Part shown: positions 35,309 through 44,719 of the stretch, piece by piece
Layout: each line of letters starts with the position of its first letter
Numbering within the stretch: position 1 is the stretch's first letter
DNA from: Dipteronia dyeriana
Taxonomy: Eukaryota; Streptophyta; Magnoliopsida; Sapindales; Sapindaceae
Assembly: GCA_032871835.1 (NCBI GenBank)
Contig: CM065296.1
Location: 53,845,288 to 53,909,287 of the forward strand
Direction of reading: 5' to 3'
Length of the DNA: 64,000 nt
Notes under the pieces: generated by a model
The model's database searches: none
What the model saw: the letters and a program-made list of their open reading frames with translations, nothing else
Told to the model about the DNA's origin: nothing
Position numbers and translations under genes: made by a program

Positions 35309-36352
35309 TTTAGGGAAAATTCGATTCAAAACACGGCTGAAGCGTAAAATTAGGGTTTGGTATATTATAAAAAAATTTCCTTTAACAGAATGAACCTTAA
35401 CCCTAGATTAATCAATGTATATTAAAAGTATCGTACCTTTTTCTTGTGAGGATTGAACTAATGTATAATTGAATCCGTACGATCTTCCAATCCAATCATG
35501 AACGTCAATTACCTAGGAGTGTGAGCTCATTTTCTTTAAATTGTATACCTGAGGATGGAAGTAAACAAAATCTCCTTTTTTTTAGTCACAAAAATCCTCC
35601 AAGAAGAAAAACAAAGAACGTTAGGTCACTTGTGATTTATCAATCTATTTGATTGAAACTCATGTGAACCTTGATTCGTTGTTGTACACAAAACCTTTTT
35701 ATGTAAATGCTACTAGTGCACTATCAAAAACAAAAAGTTCTTTCTTCTTTTTTCTCTTTGCCGAATTTTCACAAACCAAAGCTAATTGGATTTCGCCCGA
35801 TCATAAAGGATTCCGCCCAAAAAAGGGGGATTGGATTCGAAGAAAATGATGGAAGAACCATGAGTTTAACCTAATTGGACTGTGTATAAATAGGCCCGAT
35901 CTTGCATATGAAAGGGAGGGGAGAAAAAGAAAGAGGTGAGTGTTTAGACACGGTCTAAATTCTGTGATCAGAACATGTCCACTGTAGCTATCTACTTCTC
36001 GACAGGCACGAAGTTGCCACCCAACTGTACCCTAGAGTGATTGAGAGTATTTGAGTGATTTCTGTATATGCCATACGGTTCATCAATAAAGAAATTCAAA
36101 TTCCCTTTACATGTCCTGTTTGCACTTATCCTGGTATTCACCTTTACACTTATCATCATACAAATAAACTAGGTATCAAAGGTACTACCTCGACTGCCAC
36201 CTCCGTGGTAGTAGTCTCGAGGGTGCTAACCGAAATTCCTCACCCCGAGCGAATTTTTGGTTAACAATTTGGCAAACTAGAAATCACTTTATTAATATGA
36301 AAATTTTATTAAATACATTATTACACTCTTGCTATCGAGCATAATCCTAACA
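35309..36352 (-). repeat. Copia-B0 5' LTR, internally replaced
   Basis: The first 465 bases and the last 85 match the type-B LTR in antisense (TTTAGGGAAAATTCG to CCTAACA). The middle, about 1.6 kb in other copies, is missing, and an unrelated Gypsy LTR piece occupies 35776-36264. Confidence 0.65.
35776..36264 (+). repeat. Gypsy LTR fragment inside the Copia-B0 LTR
   Basis: A GTATAAATAGG TATA box at about 35883, then a purine-rich leader, and an end at 'ggttaaca' followed by ATTTGGC, the form of a Gypsy LTR end and PBS start. The left part and any internal region are missing. Lineage not certain. Confidence 0.4.
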
Positions 36353-36357
36353 AGGAA
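36353..36357. repeat. Target-site duplication, right copy (AGGAA)
   Basis: It directly follows the B0 5' LTR end CCTAACA and pairs with AGGAC at 18458-18462. Confidence 0.65.
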
Positions 36358-36751
36358 ATGTTCCAAACTGATGAACCCTCTCCTTCATACGAGCGAGCAT
36401 AGCAGTACGAACAACTTTATGCCACTTTTGCTCAGAGGGTTGTCCGAACATAGCCTGCAATGCCTCCATTATTTTGAATGTGGATGTTATTGCTTTGTGC
36501 TTTGTGACAAGCATATCTGTCATACTTGCTAAAAGATATGTTTGGCCTTTCTCATCAAATTAGACACATTTCTCGTATTCCTCACGAACAGTTTGTGTGG
36601 CATTGGCAGTAGATGCTAAAGGACATTCCTTCGTAAGCACAAACTTAAGTTCCTTGGTGACCAAAATAACATTGATATTATGTTTCCATTTTGTGTAGTT
36701 TTCACAAGTTAATTTATCATTGGCTAGAATTCGTAAGAGTGCAAATGACAT
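36358..36751 (-). pseudogene. Copia A/C gag, N-terminal part
   Basis: Read from the ATG at 36749-36751: LRILANDKLTCENYTKWKHN, ILVTKELKFVLTKECPLAS, then after one stop LLASMTDMLVTKHKAITSTF, ALQAMFGQPSEQKWHKVV and ARMKEGFISLEHFL. This is the N-terminal half of a plant Copia gag of the DUF4219/UBN2 type. It stops at the target duplication and continues at 18462 with SMMSYFN in frame. The rest of the polyprotein is at 14043-16221. Confidence 0.8.
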
Positions 36752-36990
36752 TGTTGTGATAAACATAAAATAATAAATCCATTTAGTAATACATTCAAAA
36801 CAAATGCGAGTGGTTAAACATGATGCATGAAACATGTTTAATGAACAAGAACAACCCTAAAAACAATGTTACTATGCCATGATAATCTAACATACCACAA
36901 GCAAGTGTCATTTTAGGGTCGATCAAATTCTTGCATGTTAGATCGAGACCTTCATAATCAAATGATATGCCAGAATAACTCTTATTCCAA
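36752..36990 (-). repeat. Leader and degenerate primer-binding site of the Copia A/C element
   Basis: On the minus strand TTGGAATAAGAGTTATTC (36973-36990) resembles TTGGTATCAGAGCTATTC. About 220 bases of untranslated leader follow before the gag ATG. Confidence 0.5.
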
Positions 36991-38742
36991 TATCATCCAA
37001 CCATCGTTTATTTAGTCAGGTTTTTAATTTAACCAATTTGATTAAAATCTTATGAGTGTAACCCATCATTTTAGATCTCATGAGCTTAACTCTAGAATTG
37101 CCGCTTTAGGACCGGTCAATCTAGAAATACCCTATGAAATCCTATCTGTTAGGAAGTCAACCTTGATATTGACCTTTTTGGAAACCCTCCTTAGGGAGGA
37201 TGAAAACAAATCTGTCACGAGGCCCCACTCGGATCTCATATTGTTGAACTAATGATAGAGACTGCGGGATATAATTACATATATCTCTCTCCTACTCATT
37301 ATATTAAAATTAGGGTTTTATATATTTGTTAATACACCTAGATTTCTACATGATTAAATGACTAATTTTAATCTATTCATCTAATGCATTAACCTTTCTT
37401 TATTAGAATCTAATTCTAATTAACTAATAAATTATTATGATTTTTAACATTTAAAAGTCTATTCTATTAGTAATAATTCTAATCTATGTAAACAATTTAC
37501 TAAGGCTAGAATTATTCAACATGTGTTACCAAGCTTTAACTATTAAAACTAAACTAGATCCATTTATTCGGGATTTAATCGAATTAATCCTAATATAATT
37601 AAAGGACCCTAATAATCTAACTAATTAAACTCTTTAATAATTAGATTAATAAATAATGAGAATTACCAAGTTTTTACACCTAAAACTAATCTCATTAAAA
37701 GAAAGCCATTTATGAGTATTGCCCATTTTAATCACATTAAAACTAAAACCCGTAATAAAATGGCTATGATGCATGTATGACATATCAACATATATATGTG
37801 TAGGCACATCTAATCTAAATGACATGTTTATGCATGACAATGCTTCAATCATCACATAATTAAATGCATACATAAGTTGACCCAGTACAATGAGTTTATC
37901 TAACTTCAAAAAATAAACCTAATTACAAAAAATTATCTAAGGCATTCCTTGGTCTTCTTGTAATCTATTTTTTCTTCAAGTCCATCTTATGCATCTTCTG
38001 GGCCAAAAATCAAGACAAACTTGATTTATTTTAATTGATCCATCTCATGGATTAAATCTCCAAAGCCCAAATGTTACTCTAACATTTTTCGGAGACCCGA
38101 TATTTCTCACAAAAAAAATTTGGCCCAAACTTACTCGCGTACACGCAACCCTAACGCTTGTGAACGTGCAACCTTTCCAAGGCGCCATGTGCATCATGCA
38201 CAACAATTGTGCATCATGCATAATTGAGTTGTGCAACACTTGCATATGGAAGTGCATATTTATGACAACAACACACAATATTACATCATACAATATTGTG
38301 ATGCTTTAAATTGTATGTGTTGCATATGTATTGTGCATGCAAGCAATTCTAACACATGACTTGCGCATGAATTGTGCATGTGCATGCATAAGCTCTGCAC
38401 ATCTATTGCTGCACAAAGAACACATGTTGCGGTAGAGCAATTGCAAGCGCATCACATGCGCAGCCTTTTTATGTGTCAAACTCACATCTGATTTCCTTTG
38501 TCTTCTCGAATCGATCTCTTAAATAATAATACAAAATATGATTTACATAGAACGATAACAACCAAAAAAATAACAATAAATAAATAAAATTATTACAGCC
38601 CAAAATTAATATTACAATTAAAATCCAATCCCTACAACCCATGTACCATAAAAACTTACAATCAACCATGTTTAAATAAAACAATTTAATTATAAACATC
38701 CATACAATCATATAGATGGTCCCTACACATTTATACATGACA
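36991..38742 (-). repeat. Copia type-C LTR (5' LTR of the A/C element)
   Basis: About 1.75 kb between the degenerate PBS and the point where Gypsy-G RNase H is interrupted. In sense orientation it begins TGTCATGTATAAATGTG and has a TATA box (AATATATAAAACCC) at about 37312-37325. It has no visible similarity to the type-A LTR at the other end of the element. Both ends are uncertain: the expected terminal CA reads TA, and the left end could begin 20 bases further inside Gypsy-G. Confidence 0.5.
38165..38465 (-). promoter_or_regulatory. TGCAT/ATGCA-rich block in the U3 of LTR C
   Basis: More than ten TGCAT or ATGCA pentamers fall in about 300 bases, many as GTGCAT and CATGCA. One pair forms ATGCACAA-caa-TTGTGCAT. 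CATGCA is the core of plant RY elements bound by B3-domain seed regulators. Enhancer function is a hypothesis. Confidence 0.4.
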
Positions 38743-39665
38743 GGAGCATCGAAATTGATTCTCCAGCTAACAATGCCTCGTATTCGGCTTGATTATTGGT
38801 TGCTTTGAAATCAAATCTCATGGTACATTCAACATCATCTCCTTCTGGGGTACGAACTACGATCCCTGCCCCGCTGCCATGAGTGTTTGAAGAACCATCA
38901 ACATATAGTTTCCATGGGAAACTTTTATCCAACAGTCTTTTTGCTTCCAGGTTTGGTTCTGTGAACTCGGCTATGAAGTCTGCCACCGTTTGTCCTTTGA
39001 GGGAGGTTCTGGGGACATAATGAATATCGAATTCACTTAACTCGATTGCCCATTTAGTAAGTCTTCCTGATATCTTTGGTTTTTGTAAGATTTGTCTTAA
39101 TGGGCAATTGGTGAGAACCTGGATCGTATATGCCTGAAAATATGGTCTCAGCTTTTTTTGCTGCTGAAACCAATGCTAAGGCTATCTTCTCTGCCTGTGA
39201 GTACCTGGTCTCGGCCAGTACGAGTGCCTTGCTAGTATAATACACTGGTTTCTGCACTCCATCTTCTGTTCTAACTAAGACTGAACTTGCTGCAAGCTCG
39301 GTTATTGATAGATACAGCTGAAGTATTTCTCCTTTTGCGGTTTTGAGAGGATGAGAGATTGGCCCAAGTACTCTTTTATTTTTAAGAATGCCTGCTCACA
39401 CTCTTTATTCCACTCCAGGCCTTTCCCTTTTTTGATTATCTTGAAGAAAGGTGGGCACCTGTCTGTAGCCCTTGAGATGAATCTTTCCAAGGAGGCTAAA
39501 CACCCTGTTAAGCGCTGTACCTCTTTCAATGTTTTAGGTGAGGTCATTTCTTGCAAAACCTGTATCTTCTCGGGATTAACTTCGATTCCTCTTTGATGGA
39601 CTTGAAAACCCAAGAATCTTCCCGAATAGACTCCGAATAAACATTTGTTTGGGTTTAATTTCGTC
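38743..39665 (-). pseudogene. Gypsy-G (minus copy) RT end and RNase H, truncated
   Basis: From 39665 down: FQVHQRGIEVNPEKIQVL, TLKEVQRLTGCLASLERFIS, then the RNase H connection VQKPVYYTSKALVLAETRYS, then KLYVDGSSNTHGSGAGIVV and KATNNQAEYEALLAGE. The first catalytic Asp (YVDGSS) and the Glu/Asn-containing NQAEYEAL are present. It stops in the middle of RNase H where the type-C LTR begins, so integrase and the aORF are missing. One frameshift near 39240 and one near 39130. Confidence 0.8.
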
Positions 39666-40590
39666 TGGTATCTTCACAAAACATCAAATGTCTCTCGGAG
39701 GTCTTGGGCATGCTCATCTACTGAGACGCTTTTAGTCAGCATGTCATCAATGTATACCTCCATGTTCCTTCCTATTTGACGAGTGAAGATTTTGTTGACC
39801 AACCTTTGGTACGTAGCTCCTGAATTTTTTAAACCGAAGGGCATTACTGTGTAGCAATATAAACCCTGATCCGTTGTGAGAGCTATTTTTTCTTCATCAG
39901 CTTTGTTCATCCGGATCTGATTGTATCCCGAGCAAACATCCATGAATGTGAGCAGTTCATGACCTGCTGTGGCATCCACCAGCTGATCTATTCTTGGGAG
40001 TGGGAAGCTATCCTTTGGACATGCCTTGTTTAGATCCGTGAAATCTATGCACATCCTCCATTGTCCATTTTTCTTCTGGACGAGGACTACATTGGCGACC
40101 CACTGAGGGTAGCTGACTTCTCTGATTGATCCAGTCACCAGTAGCTTTTCCACCTCTTGTTTGATTGCTTGACTTCTTTCAGGATTGAACGATCTTCTCT
40201 TTTGTATTACCTGTTTGGCATTCGGGCTAACTGCGAGGTGGTGGGATATTACTCGGGCATCTATCCCAATCATATCTTTGTGACTCCAGTCAAATAGATC
40301 TTTGTACTCTCTAAGCAGATTGGTCAAGTCTCGCTTGACGTTTCCTTCCAAGTTGGCCCCAATCCTGATTTTCTTGTCCGGTTTGTCTTCTTCGAGTAGT
40401 ATTTCAACCAATTCTGTCTTGTATTCATTCGAGCCCTCCATTGGATCCAGTTCGAATGACAAGGATTCTTTACACTGATTTAGCTGCATTATGCTGCATA
40501 CTTGTTCAGCATCATGCTTGTCTCTATATACTGACAGATTTGCTCTTCGGGCCATCTCTTAGGATCCCTTGACTATCCCACCCTTGTTCT
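39666..40590 (-). pseudogene. Gypsy-G (minus copy) reverse transcriptase
   Basis: A nearly 300-codon open frame (39674-40555). Motifs: DWSHKDMIGIDARVISHHL, EVEKLLVTGSIREVSYPQWV, VLVQKKNGQWRMCIDFTDLN, KDSFPLPRIDQLVDATAG, FMDVCSGYNQIRMNKADEEK, MPFGLKNSGATYQRLVNKIF and the active site EVYIDDMLTKS. YIDD is the usual Tat-lineage form. All core RT motifs are intact, and this is the best-preserved domain in the window. A stop precedes it at about 40558, and the protease lies upstream. Confidence 0.9.
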
Positions 40591-41275
40591 GTTGGGAACT
40601 TGATCATTAATGCTTAAGTGGCCGCCACGGCCCTTGTTTTATTCAGGAATGTTCGGCCTAATAATGCATTATACGGCCAATTATCCAAGTCAACTACCAC
40701 GAAGTCGAGCAGGACAGTCCCATGGCATGGTGCCGTTCCGATCTTCACAGGTAGTTTTACCATCCCGAGTGACCTGACCTCTATTCCCCCAAATCCTCTT
40801 AATGGAGTATGGAAATGCTGTAAATCTTTTCGGTCTAGTCTTAGCTGGTCATATACGGCCACGCTTAGGATGTCTGCTAAGCTCCCATTATCTATTAAAA
40901 TTCTCCGGACTTCCCTATGGCCAATCCGGGCACTTATAACCAAAGCGTCATTAGGTCGAACATCGACGCCATGGGAATCTGCCTCTGTAAAGACTATTGG
41001 GTCCCATCATTCCTTTACCCTTTTCGGGTCTGGTTCAACCGAGTTTACGTTGAAGTTATTCCTTGTTTCTACTACTTCTCAGATTTCTTGAGTTCGTTCT
41101 CGGTTGCTTCTCCCAGTAGAAGGTCCTTAGAAAATTATATGTATTACTTGATTGGCTTCGGGGCTGGTTCTTTGGTTTTAGCCAGGGTTGTGATCAACCT
41201 TGACTTTCTTGGTTTCTGGTCTCGCGTCTTTTTTCAAGATTACATCCCTCATGTGCCCTTCCCGAATAAGAGTTT
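40591..41275 (-). pseudogene. Gypsy-G (minus copy) aspartic protease region
   Basis: An open frame from 40943 down to 40614 includes VRRILIDNGSLADILSVAVY (the active-site Asp in LIDNGS) and LLDFVVVDLDNWPYNALLGR (the second conserved flap and ALLGR motif). It ends in a stop where the plus copy has Tyr (TATYAL). Upstream, 40944-41275 links gag to protease with a few stops. The plus copy at 58958 starts within this domain. Confidence 0.85.
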
Positions 41276-42727
41276 CTATATAATTTTGAGCTGAAAACAC
41301 TTTGAAGTTTCATGCCCGGTTTCTTTATGAAACCTGTAATACTTGGTTGTATCTCTCCGGGTGAACTGTGATTGTCGCCGCGATTCTTGCACCGTATTCA
41401 TTTCTTCCAAGATGGCTAGAATTTCTTCTTGTTTCTTCCGAAGAGGGGTGTAATTGGTATATCTGCCTTGGTATTTCTCTGTGGACCGTTCGGTGTTGGG
41501 CCCATTACCCCCATCCTTATTTTTCTCCTTGCTTTTCCCTTTCCATTTTTCCTTTTTATTTTGCCCCTTGGATTCAGTATTCTTCTGTTCGGGCTTTCCT
41601 CCATGCATATAGCTTCCTCCTATAGCTAACTCTTCTTCTTCGGCCAGAGCGTATCCTCCCGCCATATCCATCATGTCGGCATACCTTGTCAGCCGTGCTC
41701 TTCTCAAATCAAAGGATAGTCATCCATTCTGTAAGTTATTGGTGAAGGCAACAATAATTGCTTCATCATTAGCGCTACCAATTTCTGATACTGCTTGGCC
41801 GAACCGGCCTGAGTATTTTTTTAATGACTCGTCCTTCCCCTGTTTTATTTGAGAGAGGTAGGCCACCGACTTCTTTCTGTGAACGTTGCTCAGGAATTGC
41901 CTTGAGAAGCTCCTGCTTAACTCGCTGAAATTTCCGATGCTTACTGGGGGTAGTCTTCCTAACTATCTTGAGCCTGTGTCCCCCAGTGTTTGCAGAAAGT
42001 TGAGACACAATAGGGGGTCACTGCGGGCATATTGAGCCGTGGCACTTTTATAGCGTCTAACGTGCTCCTTTGGATCTGTATCTTTTTTGAATTGCTCCAC
42101 ATGCGGCATCCTGAATCTTTCTGGGAAAGGGGTCTGCAAAATCTCCCTAGTAAATGGACTGTCGGAGTCATCTTCGGATAGATTGTTACAGCCGTAACGT
42201 CTGACTAGTGCCTCCATCTGTCGCCTGTTATTCTCTACTTCTCGAGTTAGGCTCTAGATTGTGACATCTCTGTCCCCCACTGGGCTTCCTTGACGGTTGA
42301 ACCGTTGGGTAACTGTCATTCTTTCCTCAGATTCTTTACTCTGATGCCGGAACCCTCGTGTGACTCCATGATGACATTTACGATGGTGTTGATCACTATC
42401 TTCTGATGATGACCGTTCTCTGCACCGATCGTATTTACGATGTCTGACTCGTATTGTTTGATTGCGATCCAGTCTCTGGTGATTTTCCTCTTCTAGTGTT
42501 TTCTGTCCAGCTGGATTGATTGGGGAAGAGTTCCTTCTGGTTTCTGGCATAGTTATTCCTGGCCCCACCACCATCGAACAAAGCCTGGCGGGTGGAGGAT
42601 CGGGAGTATGTGCTCCTGCGGCCAGTAGATCAATCCCTTCCCTTGCTGTGTCCATCACTAATTGCTGCAGGCCTCTTGGAAATGCAGCGTAAGATCTCTG
42701 CTGGTTGGAGGAACTTGCTGGATCCCT
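41276..42727 (-). pseudogene. Gypsy-G (minus copy) gag
   Basis: From 42727 down: FPRGLQQLVMDTAREGIDLL; an Arg/His/Ser-rich stretch with one stop (42254-42658); the capsid core, YGCNNLSEDDSDSPFTREIL, PFPERFRMPHVEQFKK, DPKEHVRRYKSATAQYA (41963-42217); after a frameshift FSRQFLSNVHRKKSVAYLSQ; then DLRRARLTRYADMMDMAGGY, a Lys/Glu-rich linker, and YYRFHKETGHETSKCFQLK, a relic of a CCHC zinc knuckle in which the first Cys is Tyr. Order and motifs are those of Tat-lineage gag. Three or more frame breaks. Confidence 0.8.
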
Positions 42728-42979
42728 GCCAATTGTTGACGTCGATTTCTAGATTATGCCAGAAAAGCCAACAAGAACTGGATTTTGGCTATTGAATCAA
42801 AGAGATAGAGATGCAGAGAGAGTAACAAAGACAAATTTTACGTGGTAAAACTCCGACGGCGGAAGAAACAACCACGGGTGGTTGAAAGATCAACCAAGCC
42901 AAAATCCACTAAAAGAATAAGATGTTTTACAAGCTCTCGATCTCTCTTTTTTCTCTCTATATTTACTGTGATTATTGTA
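42728..42979 (-). repeat. Extra copy of the Gypsy-G LTR 3' end inside the leader
   Basis: 246 bases from TGTTGACGTC (42734) to TGATTATTGTA (42979) match 43109-43354 at about 95% with no net length change. The match extends six bases further into GCCAAT, the start of the PBS. Homology stops about 15-20 bases inside the predicted RNA start of the LTR. Confidence 0.85.
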
Positions 42980-43089
42980 GGATTTTGTGACGTATTGCCA
43001 ATATGGAAATCGCCTGGTGATTTTTGGCCATTCCTTGAACTACTTCTACTTCCTTCCATTGCTTTTTAACAAGTTCGGAGGTTCACGCC
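42980..43089 (-). repeat. Gypsy-G leader between PBS and the LTR-end copy
   Basis: 110 bases of untranslated leader with nothing else recognisable. Gag would normally follow here; instead the LTR-end copy intervenes. Confidence 0.6.
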
Positions 43090-43107
43090 CCCTTCTTCTA
43101 GCGCCAA
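43090..43107 (-). promoter_or_regulatory. Primer-binding site of Gypsy-G (minus copy)
   Basis: On the minus strand TTGGCGCTAGAAGAAGGG follows the LTR end CAACA by one base. It is the same site as at 389-408. Confidence 0.75.
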
Positions 43108-43108
43108 T

Positions 43109-43980
43109 TGTTGACGTCGATTTCTAGATTATACCAGAAAAGCCAACAAGAACTGGATTTTGGCTATTGAATCAAAGAGAAAGAGATGCAGAGAGAGTAA
43201 CAAAGACAAATTTTACGTGGTAAAACTCTGACGGTCGGAGAAACATCCATGGGTGGTTGAAAGATCGACCAAGCCAAAATCCACTAAGAGAATAAGATGT
43301 TTTACAAGCTCTCGATCTCTTTTTTCTCTCTCTATATTTACTGTGATTGCTGTATGCAATATTCCCTATATCTTTACTGGACGAGATTATGGGTCTATTT
43401 ATATGTTTATAGAACCCTAATCTACCTTGTACAAGTAATACAGGATCTTTGTATTTAATTGTGATTGGTTACTTTCTTGAGGTCGATTTGTCTTCTTTCC
43501 TGTTTCGGAGTCTCATGGAAATCGAGTGGGATCCTAGTAGTGCAGTTCAATTTATACTTGTTTCCTTATAAGAATGTAGTCTTTGTAAAGAAATCAAGTT
43601 ATTTCCTGATTGGGGACTCTTCTAATTTAATACTCTATTTCATTTGGGATTCCTTCCTAATGGATATCGTCACGTATTTAATGACAATCCGTATGAAATA
43701 AGCACCAAGTTCTTACTCGGGTCATATTTATTCCCGAGTAAGAATAATACCTGATGGTCTCGAGTAGTACCGTTTGAGCCCGAGTGGAAGTGTTATTTAA
43801 CCAATCCCGAGTGCTGTTAGCTGATCCCGAGTAGGTTTTATTCAGTATATGCTTATTCGGGCTTTCTTCTCTTTAATGATGCCTTATAGGATATTTCCCG
43901 GATGCCCATTTGGGCATCCACCTGGCTATTTTTTCCTTCCTGTCAATGACGTGTATGCTTGGTTAGATTTACATACAACA
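43109..43980 (-). repeat. Gypsy-G 5' LTR (minus copy)
   Basis: 872 bp with short inverted ends (TGTTG at one end, CAACA at the other). In sense orientation a TATAAATA box is at 43396-43403, giving a predicted RNA start near 43370, so R-U5 is about 260 bases. To its right, from 43981, the sequence is the middle of a Copia A-type LTR, so the element landed in that LTR. Confidence 0.8.
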
Positions 43981-44719
43981 GGTGTTATTCCACTAAAAAC
44001 CTGCAGCTACATTCTCTCAACTGTCAATAATTTTACACAAACCAGTAACTTTCGATGTCCATCGATATTGTTATTAAATATGGTATAATCCTCCACAAAT
44101 AGTTCATGATTAGAGATGGGTCATAATATCCGTTATATCCCTATAACTATATCATTCCATTAAGTACCATTGATTCTCTAATGAACAATAAATCCTACTA
44201 TCCTTACGGAATTAGGAGAGCGCTCATATTGTTCGTGCCCCGAATTAACCTTTAAGGGAACTACTATCTACTTTTCGTAAGAAGGAGTGGATTCTACTAT
44301 TGTATGCAAACATTCCCAACCACAAGCTAAATCGTGATCCCAACATACAGAACATATTTAACTGGAATACTTCTCCGACCTCACCCATGGTATATTAAAG
44401 ACCACTATCTGACCTGAAGTAGTCGATAAGACACTTAGGATTAAGATCACCCACATATAGCCATAATTAGTTGATATATTTGAATCTCATCGTTAAACGG
44501 ATCTTAGTGAGAGATTTATATAGAACATGGCACAATTCTATATGATCACATCATTACAAGGTGTCTCCATTCTCATATCTCTATACGAATGATCCAGGAT
44601 AGACCACACACAATGGAAAGTACCGCAACTATCGATTAACTGCAAATAAAGTACCAAACTTTATTTGCTATCTACAATCCCTTTAGATTGCACGTCTCTT
44701 ACTGTAGCCATCTGTATAT
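43981..44719 (-). repeat. Copia type-A LTR fragment (copy 4)
   Basis: It begins at GGTGTTATTCCACTAAAAACC, which is inside the A-type LTR (compare 13126 and 58410), and ends at 'ctgtagccatctgtatat' where Copia-B2 starts. Both ends are cut by later insertions. Confidence 0.8.

Noticed and set aside
40618..41294. Plus-strand open frames of 125-157 codons
   Set aside because: They lie opposite the Gypsy-G protease and gag region, whose minus-strand frame carries all the conserved motifs.
38743..43980. Gypsy-G and Gypsy-H minus-strand parts as one element split by the Copia element
   Set aside because: About 37 codons of RNase H are missing at the join, and the Gypsy-H integrase differs strongly from that of the plus copy of Gypsy-G, which is otherwise nearly the same as the minus copy.
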